Shown in pieces: positions 41,863-56,800 of a DNA stretch of 64,000 nt. The notes under the pieces were generated by a model. It ran no database searches. It was not told the origin of the DNA and saw only the letters and a list, made by a program, of their open reading frames with translations. The stretch is from the NCBI GenBank assembly GCA_002478565.1, contig DLPC01000026.1, forward strand, positions 186,001 to 250,000, read 5' to 3'. Both the position numbers and the translations under genes were made by a program. Origin of the DNA: Flavobacteriales bacterium UBA7468. Lineage in GTDB: Bacteria; Bacteroidota; Bacteroidia; Flavobacteriales_D; Crocinitomicaceae. How positions within the stretch are numbered: position 1 is the first letter of the stretch; each line of letters opens with the position of its first letter.

Positions 41863-44800
41863 ATGAGAGGAAGATTACTTAAAAATTTATTGTTCTTTAT
41901 TTCCTTTGCTATTTATTTGGCAGGGTCATTATTTGGTCAAACCCCAGTTGTAACCAATACAAGTTTTACGACCATTCCAACACCTTCAAGTGGAACAATC
42001 AATGTTTGTGCAGGCTCTACAATACTTTTTACTAATACAACAGCGAGCAACTCAAATAATAATGTAGTCCTACAGGCTCCTGTAACGTACACGTGGAATT
42101 TTGGCAATGGGCAAACTCGAAACACAAATGGCCCTCATGCCATTACTTACAATAATCCAGGTACTTACACTGTAACCTTGAACATGACCAATGGCGGGAT
42201 TCCAATTCCGGCAAATGGTGGTTCTGTTGGAACAGTTACTGTTGTTGTTGGTGCACCTCCGACAGCAATTCCATCATTGGTTCCGACAAATGCTTGCACT
42301 AATGATACTATTGTAAATGGAACTCTAATTTTTCAAACCTCCTCTGGAACAAATAGTTGTTCGTGCTCATCGGTAAGTCAAGGACCCGCAATAGGTTTTA
42401 CAAATACTTCAAATTTAGGAGCAGGAACTTCGATCAATGTATATTGGGGAGGGGCAGGTACAACCAATAATGGTGGTACCAATGCATTTACTCAAATTCC
42501 GAGTACTTTGCTGGCCTCAAACACCGGTACATTAAGTAATTTCCCCGGTCAAACTACTGCATCTAATCCAAGTATATCGTCTGTAAACGGACATTACGCC
42601 GGTTCTGGCGCTGCCGGTCCGGGTAGTTATAACTTAATGTATGTTGTAAATTACGGCAGTGGTTGTGTTTATTCGGGCTATGCTATAATGAGTTGGGGTG
42701 CCGGTATCATTGACTTTGCAGCCAATACATCGGTAACCGCATGTAATCCTTTTGACTATGAGCTCACTTTTGACAACCAATATCCGGGTAATACCTACAT
42801 AATTGATTGGGGTGATGGTACGCCTAATACGGTTATCTCCTACCCAAACTTGCCAACTTTACCAAACTACGTTGGACACGATTATGACCCCTCTTGTGCG
42901 GCAAATGGTCAAGCGCTACCATATACCATTACAGTTTCAGCATTTAACTCTTGTTTGAATGATACAATCGTCAATACACAAGGTCCGTTTTACGTGAGCA
43001 CTGCGCCAATGGCAAGTTTTACACAATCTCCGGGTTTAACCATTTGTCAGGGACAATCTATCACATTTAATAACACATCGAACGGAGGTTACAGCATTAG
43101 TTCATCTGGAAATTGTTCAACAGCTAGTGCGTTTCAATGGCAAGTTAATCAATCTTCGTCTAATACAGGTGTGGGTTATACCGCGAATGGAACAATGGGG
43201 GATATCAATACGGCAACTCCTACATCCGGAAGTCAGCAACTCATTGTCAGCTTTACTCAGCCCGGTACTTATACGGTTTCAATGGAAATCGCAAACAATG
43301 ACTGTGGATCTGATATTGAAATAAAAACAGTAACCGTAAATCCATATCCAGTAATTCCTGCAATTACTGCCACACCTATTTGTACAGGCGAAACTTTTGT
43401 AGTTAATCCAGTAAATAATCCACCCAATACGATAGTTCCAAATGGAACCACATATGCTTGGACGCCAATCTCTAATACCAACGTTGGCGGTGCAATAGCC
43501 GGTTCAGGAACTACTATTTCCGGAACATTGACCAATTCAACCACTACTGTTCAAAATCAAGTATATACTGTCCAAGCGACTGCAGGTGGTTGTGCAAGTC
43601 CTACGACTTTTACTGTTACTGTTCCAGTTTACCCAAATGTGGCGATCAACAATGCTTCCATTACTGTTTGTAATGGCACGCCATTTTCTTACACCCCGCC
43701 AAATACAGGAAATTCAATTCCTTCTGGTACAACCTACACTTGGACTGTCCAAGATAACCAAAATGTAACAGGGGAACAAAATGGAACTTCCTCAAGTTCA
43801 ACTATTGGAGGTACACTCTCAACAAGTGTTTACAATGTTACTCAAAGTGTGGTATACAATGTTACCGCAAATGCCGGAGGAACGTGCCCCAATGATCAGT
43901 TTGATTTAACGGTCAATTTAAATGCACTCGATCCTGGTGTTATTGGTAGTGATCAAGTTTATTGTGCCGGGGCTAATCCAACTTCTCTATCATTTACCAC
44001 AAATCCATCTGCTTCAGGATCATTAAGTTATCAATGGCAATCATCAAGTAGTGCGAATGGTACTTTTTCTAACATTCAAGGTGCGACTTCTTCAACCTTT
44101 GATCCAGGAGCTTCGATTGGCGTAACTACATTTTATCGTGTCATTATTACCTCCACGTTAAACGGAGTAAGTTGCTCAGAAATAAGTAATGTCGTTCAGT
44201 ATTTAGTAAATCCGAACCCCGTAGCGAATGCAGGTAATGATTTTACAAAAAACTGTATCTCCAATCAAAATGGTGGTTCAATTGGTATGTCACCTGTAGC
44301 GGGTATCAATTATTCTTGGAGTCCGACCAATGATTTAACACCTGCAAATAGCTCGAATCCGTTCGCAAACCCAAGTGTCACAACGACCTACACACTTACC
44401 GCCACAAATCCTGTCACGGGCTGTACGAGTATGGATGCAGTAACAGTAACAGTAAATTTGACTTTTCCGACGGCAAATGCAGGGCCGGACAAGATTAAAA
44501 CCTGTACACAGAATAATACTGGGGCAAGTATTGGGACGGCTGCGGTTGCCAATACAAGTTACAGTTGGTCGCCAAATACAAACCTCAACACTAACACAGG
44601 AGCGATTGTTACGGCAAACCCAGGAACTACAACTACATACACAGTAACTGCAACAAATAACTTAAGTGGTTGTACGAGTCAGGATCAGGTGACGGTTTTT
44701 GTCGATTTATCAATTCCTACTGTAAATGCGGGTAATGACTTCACGAAAACTTGTACCCAAAATCCAAATGGATTAGCCATTGGCATGTCGCCAATTGCGG

Positions 44801-47800
44801 GTGTGACTTATTCTTGGTCACCAACAACTGGTTTGAACGACCCAAACATTGCCAACCCAATTGCCAACCCTACTTCAACTCAGAACTATACTTTAACAGC
44901 TACGCAAACATCAAGCGGTTGTACCCTGTCAGATCAGGTGCTTGTAACTGTCGATTTAACAGTACCAACTGCTATAGCTGGATCTCCATTCCTAAAGACA
45001 TGTACGCAAAATCAAAATGGAGCAAACATCGGTTTTGCAGGTCAAACTGGAGCTACCTATGCTTGGTCACCAACAAATGGTTTAGCAAACTCTACAGCCT
45101 CATTAACCAATGCCAATCCGAGCGTTACTACTACCTATACCTTAACGGCAACGAATACCGCTAGTGGTTGTACGGCTAGCTCAACTGTGCTCGTGACAGT
45201 TGATACAGAAGTGCCTTCAGTGGATGCGGGTTCCGATTTTAATAAGACTTGTACACTTCATCCAAATGGTTTACAAATAGGTATGACAGCAGTTACTGGA
45301 GTTACCTATGCTTGGAGCCCTACTTCAGGTTTGTCACCTGCTACTGCTTCCAATCCAACTGCAAACCCTACTTCCAATCAAACCTATACCTTAACTGCAA
45401 CTGATAATAGCAGTGGGTGTGTGGCCACCGATCAGGTCGTGGTAACGGTCAATATTACACCACCTGTAGCCGAGGCAGGAAACAACTTCACGATTGACTG
45501 TATTCAAAACACTACAGGTGGGGCGATAGGCATGACTCCAGTAAACGGTGTGACCTACAGTTGGTCACCTACAACGGGCCTGACCAACGGAAGTATTGCC
45601 AATCCAAATGCAGCTCCGGCAAGTACACAAACTTATACGCTAACCGCCACCAATACACTCAATGGTTGTGTTGCCACAGATAACGTAACTGTGACAGTCA
45701 ATACCACTGCACCAACTGCAAACGCCGGCAACGGATTTACTAAAAATTGCACATCCAATACTTCAGGTTCTCAAATTGGTATGGCCGCGGCAAGCGGTGT
45801 TAATTATGCTTGGTCACCAAATATTGGGTTGAATTCCACAACCGTTTCGAATCCGACAGCCAACCCAAGTGTAACAACTACCTATACACTGACTGCAACC
45901 AACCAAAGCAATGGCTGTACTGCTACCTCTACAACTGTTGTAAATGTGAATACGCAAGCTCCATTGGCAAATGCCGGTCCGGATGTTGAAATCAGCTGTA
46001 ATCAAAACATTTCAGGAGTGAATATTGGTATGAATGCAGTGAATGGCATCAACTATACATGGTCTCCTTCAACTGGATTATCTGCAACGAATGTTGCTTC
46101 ACCTTTAGCGACTCCAGGTGTAACCACACCATACACGCTGATAGCTACAAATCCTGCTAACGGTTGTAGCAGTACCGATTTTGTTACTGTTACTGTGAAT
46201 ACAGCACCACCAGCGGCTAATGCGGGTGCAGATTTAACCATTCAATGTAACTTGAATCCGGCTGGAAACAACATTGGAGCAGCACCGCTGATGGGGCATA
46301 GCTACGTTTGGACGCCTGCTTTGGGGCTTAGTGATCCAAATATCGCTAACCCGAGTGCATTTCCTCCAAATACCACAACTTATACTGTAACCGTCACCAA
46401 TAATGCAACGGGTTGTAATGCAACAGATCAAGTTGTTGTCACGGTTAATAATACGCCTCCAAGTGCTCAGGTTTCTGGCCCTGTTCAGATCACTTGTTCA
46501 AGCAATCCAAATGGAGTCAGTATCGGTGCAGCCAATGTCGCTGGTCTTAGTTATTCTTGGAGCCCAGCTTCTGGTTTAAATGGCACGACCATTTCAAACC
46601 CAACTGCAAATCCTGCTTCAACAACAACGTATACCTTGACCACCACAAATATTGTCAATGGTTGTAGTAGTACGGCTCAGGTTTTGGTAACAGTGAATAA
46701 TACACCACCCGTTGCCAATGCGGGACAGGATCAAAGTATTACCTGTCTAACGAATGTCGGTGGCGCAAGTATCGGCATGACTGCAGCCAACGGTATCTCT
46801 TACAGTTGGTTGCCTACGACGAGTTTAACATCTTCCAATGCAGCAACCACAACCGCGAATCCTGGAGCAACCACAACTTATACCCTAACTGCGTTTAATC
46901 CGGCTAATGGATGTTCTGCAACGGATGAAGTGATTGTTAATGTCAATAATACCCCGCCAGTCACAAATGCCGGTGTAGATGCCACAATCAGTTGTACCCA
47001 AAATGCCACCGGAGCTCAAATCGGTATGTCAGCAGAGCCATATGTGAATTATCAATGGTCACCATCTGGAGGTTTATCAAATAATGCCATTTCCAATCCA
47101 ATTGCCAACCCATCGACGAGTCAGCAATATACATTAACAGCAACGAATACCATAAGTGGTTGTTCTAATCAGGATGTCGTTAACGTGACGGTCAACAATA
47201 CGTATCCGACCGCAATTTCTTCAGTAGGTTTCACCAAAACATGTGCTCAGGCAACAGCCGGTGCGCAAATTGGTGGTCAATCACAAGCTGGTATGAGCTA
47301 CAGTTGGAGTCCTATAAATGGCTTGAGTTCCGCAACGGTATCAAACCCTTGGGCAAATCCAATAGTTACCACTACCTATACAGTTAATGCGCTGAATCCT
47401 AACAATGGTTGTATCACTACTTCCAATGTTTTAGTAGTGGTGGATACCCAAGCACCAACTGCATCAGCAGGCCCAGATCAATTGATATCTTGTACTTCAA
47501 ATAGTACTGCACCCGGTGCTTCAATCGGGATGAACGGTGTAACAGGGATTAACTACAGCTGGAGCCCAACAACAAATTTGACGGCCAATAATATTGCCAA
47601 CCCGAGTGCGAACCCAATAGCAACTCAAACTTACACCCTTACCGCTCAAGATCCTTCAAATGGCTGTAGCAGCACTGATGAGGTAATTGTAACCGTTAAC
47701 TTTATTACTCCAGTTGCCAATGCAGGCCCTGACGGAACTATTACTTGTGTCACGAACCCTTCCGGCTATCAAATCGGGACTGCTGCCGTTAACGGACTAA

Positions 47801-50800
47801 CCTATAGTTGGTCACCAACAACAAGTTTGAGCGCAAGTAACATTGCACAGCCCATTGCGAATCCGAGTGTTACCACGACCTACACACTCACGGTAACCAA
47901 TATTTCATCGGGTTGTACGCATACAGATCAAGTTGTTGTTACAGTCAATAACACAAACCCCGTGGCTAATGCAGGTAATGGGTTTATCAAGACTTGTGTG
48001 AATAATTTAGGAGCGATTCAAGTAGGGATGCCGGCAGTTGCGGGCATTCAATACAGTTGGTCTCCTAGTATTGGTTTGAATGATGCCACTGCTTCAGACC
48101 CTACAATCAACGCAAGTGCCTCCAATACTTACACCCTTACTGCATACAACCCCAGCAACGGATGTGATGCTACGGATACCATTCAGGTTGTAGTGGATCA
48201 AGTTCTTCCTGTTCCAAATGCAGGAAACAATTTCACCAAAACTTGTGTGCAGAACCCGAATGGTTTAGTAATTGGAACAACTAATTTAACAAACCACACC
48301 TATGCGTGGTCGCCGGCTACGGGTTTATCAAATACCAATACATTCAACCCTACAGCAAATCCAACTACTACCACTACCTATACACTCACACTTACCAATA
48401 ATCAAAATGGTTGTCAAGCAACTGATGATATTGTTGTAACTGTTGATATTGAAATCCCTGCTGCCAATGCAGGCCCTAATTTGCTGCGTTCTTGTACTTC
48501 CAACACAAACGGTGCACAAATAGGCATGACACCTATTGCTGGCGTCAATTACAACTGGACGCCAAGTGCGGGCCTCAGTGCAACTAATATTTCCAACCCA
48601 ACCGCAACTCCAAACACCACCACAACCTATATACTTACTGCAATGGATCAATCCAGCGGTTGTACACAAACAGCTCAAATGGTGTTTACCTACAATTTTA
48701 CCGTTCCGGCTGTAAATGCGGGTGCTGATTTCACTAAAACTTGTGCAAGCAATCAAAACCCAAATGGAGCAACAATTGGTTTTTCTGCTGTACCAGGTAT
48801 GAGCTACGCATGGACCCCAACTAACGGACTCACTAATCCAACAGCAGCGTCTACACTTGCCAATCCGATAGTCACCACAACTTATACCTTAACAGCAACA
48901 AACCCAAACAGCGGGTGTACAGCTTCAGATAATGTTATTGTTACTGTTGATATTGATGTACCGTTAGCCAATGCAGGTAGTCCGTTTACCAAAACTTGTA
49001 ATACAAATACTTCAGGGCAGCAAATAGGGATGACGCCAGTGGCTGGGGTGAATTACGCTTGGACACCAGTAACAGGTCTTTCGGCATCCAATATTGCGAA
49101 CCCTACAGCGAATCCGGCAGTCACCACAACCTATACTTTGACAGCTACTGATGCGTCAAGTCAATGTACTCAAACTTCGACGGTCACTGTCACTGTTCTA
49201 ACAGCTTTGCCGACTATTGAGGCTGGCCCTAATGCCACAATTGATTGTAATAATCAAAATACACCTTTGGTATTAGGAACAACCGCAATTGCAGGGCTAA
49301 CGTATGCTTGGTCGCCAACTACGGGCTTGAATGATTACACTATTGCGCAACCGACCGCAAGCCCGAGTGCTTCTACAAACTATATTTTAACTGTAACAAA
49401 TCCTCAAACCGGCTGTGTAGCCACAGACAACGTTTCCGTAACTGTGAATACTACAGCGCCGCCTATTAATGTGGGTACGCCATTCACAAAAACTTGTGTT
49501 CAATTCACGAACGGTACGACTATTGGTAGTCCAGCAATCAGTGGTCTTACCTATGCTTGGACTCCTGTTATAGGTCTTAGTTCGCCCTCAATTGGTCAAC
49601 CTGTAGCTAATCCTGCCACCACGACGAATTACAATTTGGTAGTGACAAATCCAACCAATGGCTGTACGTCAACCGGGCAAATCACTGTGACTGTTAATCA
49701 GGTTTTACCAACTGCGAATGCCGGATCGGGCGGCTCCATCACCTGTCTCCAAACACAGCCGATACAATTAGGAACTACAACAGTTGCGGGTTACGGCTAC
49801 GCATGGTCCCCGCCAACAGGATTAAGTGCGAATAATATTGCCAATCCTACAGCCAATCCAAATTCAACGCAAAACTATACTTTAACAGTTACTGATACCA
49901 ACAATGGTTGTACCGCTACAGATCAAGTACAAGTAACGGTAAGCAACACCGCCCCAATTGTAGATGCACTCGTTGTGGGCAACCAACAAACTATTTGTGC
50001 AGGAACCGCAATTACGCTTTACGGCACCGGCGCCAATACTTACACTTGGAGTAATGGGGTAACCAATAATCAATCTTTTGTACCTTCCGCCACCACGACT
50101 TACACCGTAACAGGTACAAATACTACCAATGGTTGTATTGCTACAGATATCATCACAATAACGGTAAACCCAATACCAACAGTAAATCCGATTACACCGA
50201 TAGCTCGTTGTTCGGGAACGAGTACCGGTAATATTAATTTTACAGGCAGTGTTCCAAATACTGTGTTTAATTGGACCAACTCCAACACTTCAATAGGGCT
50301 TGTTGCTTCTGGGGTTGGAAATATCCCATCATTTACTGTCACCAACACGACGCCAAACCCGATTGTGAGCACCATCACCGTGACTCCTAAATTTACATTA
50401 AACGGCGTAGATTGTTATGGTACGCCACAAACTTTTACAATTACAGTTAATCCGATTCCGACAGTCAATGCGGTCAATTCATTTCCAATATGCGACGGTA
50501 ATACAGCTTCTGCAATTAGTTTCTCAAGCGCTTTTGGGGTAGCAAACACAACATACACTTGGGCTAATTCCAATACGGCAATTGGTTTAGGAATTGGAGC
50601 TACAGGAAATATACCTTCTTTCGTGGCAACCAACGCTAGTAATGTGCCAATTTCTGGCACAATTACAGTAACACCAAGTGCGAATTCATGTAATGGTACG
50701 CCAATGATATTCACGATTACGGTGAATCCGATACCTACAGTCGATGCTATTAATTCTCAAGTGGTTTGTAATAATGGCAGCACCACAGCCATTAATTTCT

Positions 50801-53800
50801 CAGGGGCGGTTGCAGGTACTGTTTATTCGTGGTCCAATTCCAATACCGCTATCAATATGGGCAGTCAAGGAATTACGAACATTCCTGCATTCACAGCGAC
50901 TAATACCACCAATGCGCCAATTACCGGAAATTTTGTAGTAACACCTTCTTACACCAATGCAACGGGGACTTGTCCTGGCTCATCTACCACTTTCAGTATC
51001 ACTGTCAACCCAACACCGACAGTAAATACCATTCAAAGTCAAAGTGTTTGTGTAGGTTCACAAACAACAGCTGTAAGTTTTGCATCGACTTTCAACGTAG
51101 CAGGAACCACCTACCACTGGATAAACTCCAATACTAACATCGGCTTGGCCGCATCTGGTACAGGAGATATCTCAGCTTTTGTCGGGACAAATACTACTAA
51201 TGCACCCATCACTGGCCTGATCACAGTTACTCCAAAAATTACGCTTGGTGGTCAAACATGTAACGGAACACCGCAAACATTCAATATTACCGTAAACCCG
51301 ATGCCAACGGTAGTTGATCCGCAAGATATAGTCGTTTGTCATAATGTCACTGCAGGAGGCGTTATTTTTACTGGGGCGGTTGCAAATACCAACTACAATT
51401 GGGTAAACAATACCACCTCTATCAATTTAGGTGCCTCGAATACGGGAAATATCAGTGCTTTTGTCGCAACTAACCCAACAAATGCCCCAGTAACGGCAAC
51501 AATTACAGTCACGCCTGTATTTGGAACCGGAAATGGAGCCTGTACAGGTACTTCTCAGACTTTCACGATAACGGTAAATCCTTTGCCAACTGTCAACCCA
51601 GTTGCCAATCAATCTGTATGTGTCGGACAACTTAGTCAGGCAATCAATTTTGCATCAACCTTTAATGTGGTTGGAACACAATACCACTGGACAAACTCCA
51701 ACCCATCTATTGGTGTTGTAGCATCCGGGACAGGGAATATTGCCGCGTTTAACACGGTCAATTCAAGTAACACAGTACAAACAGGAAACTTCAGTGTAAC
51801 TCCTAAATATTCGAATCTTCAGCATGAATGTTCGGGTAATCCAGTTACTTTTAGTATCAGTGTTATTCCGACCCCTACGGTTGTAGATCCAGCAAATCTG
51901 GTGGTTTGTAATAATGCCGCAGTGCCTGCAGTTAACTTTACTGGTGCCGTAACAGGAACTACTTATTCTTGGACAAATACCACGCCATCGATCAACTTAG
52001 CGGCATCTTCTACAGGAAATATTGCGTCTTTCAATGCCACCAACTCAAGTGCTTCACCTGTTGTTGCTGTAGTACAAGTAACGCCAAGTTATACGCACGG
52101 CCCTACTACTTGTACTGGTACAAATGAATCTTTTACCATTACAGTTAACCCGACGCCTACGGTCAATGCAGTATCGTCAAGTGCATTTTGTGTAGGTTCG
52201 CCGACAAGTCCAATTCTATTTGCAAGTAGTTTTGGTGTTGCGGGTACAACTTATTCTTGGACCAATTCAAATACAGCAATTGGTTTGGCAGCATCCGGAA
52301 CAGGAAACATTGCTTCGTTTACAACAACCAACGCGACCAATCAATCTATATCAGGGAATATTATCGTGACGCCTAGCGCCAATGGTTGTAGCGGAAACGC
52401 CAGTAATTTCAACCTAACGGTGAATCCAATTCCAAGCGTCAACGCCGTCGCCAATCAGGTTAAATGTAACGGAACCCTCAGTGATGCGATTACTTTTTCT
52501 GGTGCAGTGCCCGGAACTATTTACAACTGGACAAATAATAATCCAACTATCAACTTAGGAGCTTCTGGTACGGGTAATATTCCAGCTTTTACGTTAACGA
52601 ATACAGCTAATACGCCGATTACAGCTACGATTACTGTTACTCCAACTTATAATTTTTCTGGAACCACTTGTACAGGAGCAACCACTACGTTTACGATTAC
52701 AGTGAACCCAACACCAACGGTAAATCAGGTTGCTAATCAAGCAATTTGTGTGGGTAGCAGTAGTAGTATTATTGCATTTGCCAGCACTTTTGGTGTCAAT
52801 GGAACCACCTATAACTGGGTAAATGATAACACAGCAACAGGTATTTTAGCGAGTGGATCTGGTGCTTTTCCATCTTTCAATGCCACCAATACCACAACAA
52901 GTGTCATCACTTCAAACATTACTGTGACGCCAAGTATGTCCAATGGTGGGCAAGCTTGTGCGGGAACGCCTATGAGTTTCACCTATGCCGTGAATCCGAT
53001 CCCTGTGATGACAAATCCGGCGGATCAAATTTGGTGTCATGGGAACCAAACCAATGTGGTGACTTTCTCAAGCAACGTGACGGGAACAGTCTATGACTGG
53101 ACAGCCACCAATACAGGTATCGGTATCGCAGCGAGTGGACAAGGAAACATCGGTATTTTTGGTGCGATCAACACTACTAGTACTGTTCAAACCGCTACGG
53201 TGAATGTAACCCCATCATTTACAAATGGCAATACAACCTGTTTTGGTGCCCCACAAAATATGGTCTTTACGGTCAATCCGATACCAAGTGTACAAGACCC
53301 TACTGATCAAGTAATTTGTGCAGGGCAAAACACCACAACTATCGGATTCGTGGGTACCGCCACACTATACAGTTGGACTAACTCTAATACTTCAATAGGG
53401 CTCGCAGCAACAGGCTCAGGAGACATCAGCTCTTTCATTGGGCAAAATACAGGAAGTGTACCTCAGACTGCCAATATCATTGTTACGCCGCAATTCAGTT
53501 TTGGAGGCTTGACCTGTCCAGGTGGAACCCAAAACTTCAGTATTTCGGTGAATCCGTCGCCAATCATTGCCTATAATCAGGTCAGTCCGCAACCCGTTTG
53601 TTCAAACAGTGCCACTAACTCGGTAACCATTTCATCACCAACACCGAATACCAATTTTACATGGAATATCCCTTCTGTTCCGGCAGGTATTAACGGTTTG
53701 AACGTGACCAGTGGTACCAATGTGATTCCGTCTTACACCTTAGTGAATACCACGAGTCTACCAATTACCATAAATTTTGTGGTCAATGCTTCAACTAGTG

Positions 53801-56800
53801 TTGGAAGCTGTCCGGGTGTAAGTTCAACGTATACCATTACCGTAAATCCTTCGCCTACAGCTGTTTCAACCAATCCGGTTGTTGTTTGTAATGGTGGTCA
53901 GGTCAGTAATATAACCTTTACAGGTACCGGTACAAGCTATGCATGGACCAATGATTTACCAGCAATCGGATTACAAGCAACCGGGAACAATCAGATTGCT
54001 GCTTTCACTGCTGTGAATGCTACAGCGAGCATTCAGACAGCCAATATTGCCGTGACGCCAATTTATTTGGGAAGTGGTATTTCATGTAACGGAACCGTTT
54101 CAAATTTCACGATTACGGTCAACCCAACTCCAAGCGTCACCCCAACAAATGATTTTGCGTTGTGTAATACGAGTGTTTCAACACCACTTAGCTTTGGAGG
54201 ATCTGCAACAAGTTATAACTGGACAAACAGTAACACGGCTATTGGGCTCATCGCTTCAGGGCCCAATAGTTTGCCATCGTTTACCGCAACCAATAACTCG
54301 AATACGCCAGTTACGGCGACAGTGAGTGTCTTGCCAATTTTTGTGAATGCGGGCGTAACGTGTACAGGAACGCAGGATCAATTTGTCATTACTGTGAATC
54401 CAACACCAACGGTACAAGACCCTTCTGATCAGGTACTTTGTAACCAGGCCAATACACAAGCAGTGAGCTTTACTGGATCAGGTACCGGTTATAATTGGAC
54501 AAATACTGCCCAGTCCATAGGTCTGGGTACCAATGGTACTGGGAATATTTTAGCATTTACTGCCGTCAACAACACTACGACTCCTGTAGTTGCCACTGTG
54601 GAGGTAACTCCGCAATTTAGTGGTTCAGGGGCAACTTGTTTTGGTGCACCGCAAAGTTTCAATATTACGGTTAATCCAACCCCATCTTTAGTAGATCCAG
54701 CAAACCAAACCGTTTGTAACGGTTCTAGCACCACCCTTGTAAATATTGTTGGAACGGGCACAAGTTACACTTGGGCAAACAACACCACCTCCATTGGTCT
54801 GAATGCCTCAGGAACAGGTAATATCCCTTCCTTTACGGCTACAAACAATGGAAGTACTCCATCCGTCGCTCAAGTCACGTTTACACCTATTTTTGAAGGT
54901 GGGGGCGTTTCTTGCCCTGGGCCAACTCAAAGCATGAGTTTCACGGTGAACCCTACACCTTCTCTTAATGCTCCAAGTTCTCAGGTTGTTTGTAATTCGT
55001 CCATGACTTCCGCGGTTGTTTTTTCAGGATCAGCTACAAGCTATTCTTGGACGAACACCTTAACTTCAATAGGTCTATTAGGTACTGGAACTGGAAATAT
55101 CGGAAGTTTTACAGCATTAAATACTACGAGTGTTCCGGTGAGTTCATCAATAACTATTACTCCGATATTTACCGGAAACCAAGTCAATTGTCAAGGGCCT
55201 ACGCAAAGCTTTACAATAACGGTTAACCCAACTCCTATTGTAAATGACCTTCCTGATCAAACGGTGTGTAATGGAACATCTACAAGTCCGTTAAGTTTCA
55301 CGGGTACGGGATCCAGTTATACCTGGACAAACAGTGTTCCGAGTATCGGACTCATCGCACAGGGCACAGGAAATATATCGAGTTTCAATGCAGTCAACTC
55401 GAATAGTAACCCGCTGGTGAGTACGGTAACAGTAACGCCACATTTCTTAAACGCCAATGTGAGCTGTACGGGAACTTCTGAAACGATCACAATCACTGTG
55501 AATCCGACACCAATAGCAACTGCACCAGCTAATCAAGTATACTGTAATGCTCAAATTGCGCCGAGCACAAATATAGCTGGAACGGGAACTAGTTACACCT
55601 GGACTAATTCGAATACTGCCATTGGTTTGGCGGCAAGCGGTACAGGAAACATACCTAGTTTTACTGCAGCTAATTCAGGATTTGCGCCGATTTCAGCAAC
55701 AATTACGATTACGCCGCATTTTACAAACAATGGGGTAGAGTGTCTAGGAACTCCTGTTAGCTATACCGTTACGGTGAATCCAACTCCAATTGTCAATGAT
55801 CCGGCGAACCAAACTTTGTGTAATGGAACACTCACAAGCGCAGTTGCCTTTCAGGGTTATACAGGTACGGTCTACAATTGGACCAATAATATGTCTTCTA
55901 TTGGTTTAGCAGCCACTGGTTCCGGAGATATCACAGCCTTTACAGCTCAAAATACGAGCTCTAGTCCGTTAGTTGGAACCATTGTGGTTACACCTCAATA
56001 TTTAAATGCAGGCTTGTCTTGTTATGGTAACCCTGAATCATTTACCATCACGGTGAATCCTTCGCCTGTGGTTGGATTCTCAGCTCAAAATCAAGTTATT
56101 TGTTCTGGAGCGATTTCTAATACTGTTACGATTAACTCGACTACACCGAACGCCAATATTTCATGGAATGTCATCAATGCGCCTGCTGGAATTAATGGCC
56201 TAACGAGCACGAGTGGGACCAATACAATTCCTTCGTTTACCTTGGTAAATACAACCAATGTTGCTCAGATTGTTCAATTTACGGCAAGTGCCTCTACCAA
56301 CATCGGTGGTTGTCCTGGTATTAGCTCAACATATACCATTACTGTAAATCCAGCACCAACGGTTGTTTCAACCAATCCTGTTGTCGTTTGTAATGGTGGA
56401 CAAGTTGGCAGCATCTCCTTTACAGGTACAGGTACAAGTTATGCATGGACTAATAGTTTGCCATCAATTGGTCTGCCAATAAACGGAAACAATACGCTGC
56501 CTGCGTTCACCGCAATCAATGGTACGGCCTCTATCCAAACTGCCAATATTGCCGTTACTCCCGTCTTTTTAGGTAATGGTGTTACTTGTAATGGTTCGGT
56601 ATCTAACTTCACGATTACGGTAAACCCTACGCCAGTTGTTACGCCAATTGCTGATTTTGCCCTCTGTAATAGTCAAGTAACAGCGCCATTGAGTTTTGCA
56701 GGAACCGCAACGAGCTATTCTTGGACCAACAGCAATACCTCCATGGGGCTTACAGCGACCAACGGCACCAATCAGTTGCCAAGTTATACTGCTGTAAATG

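Noticed and set aside
44224..49959. Regular ~249-base repeats that could be taken for a CRISPR or satellite array
   Set aside because: The repeats stay in one open reading frame, vary by silent and conservative changes, and show no constant repeat/spacer pattern; they encode protein modules.
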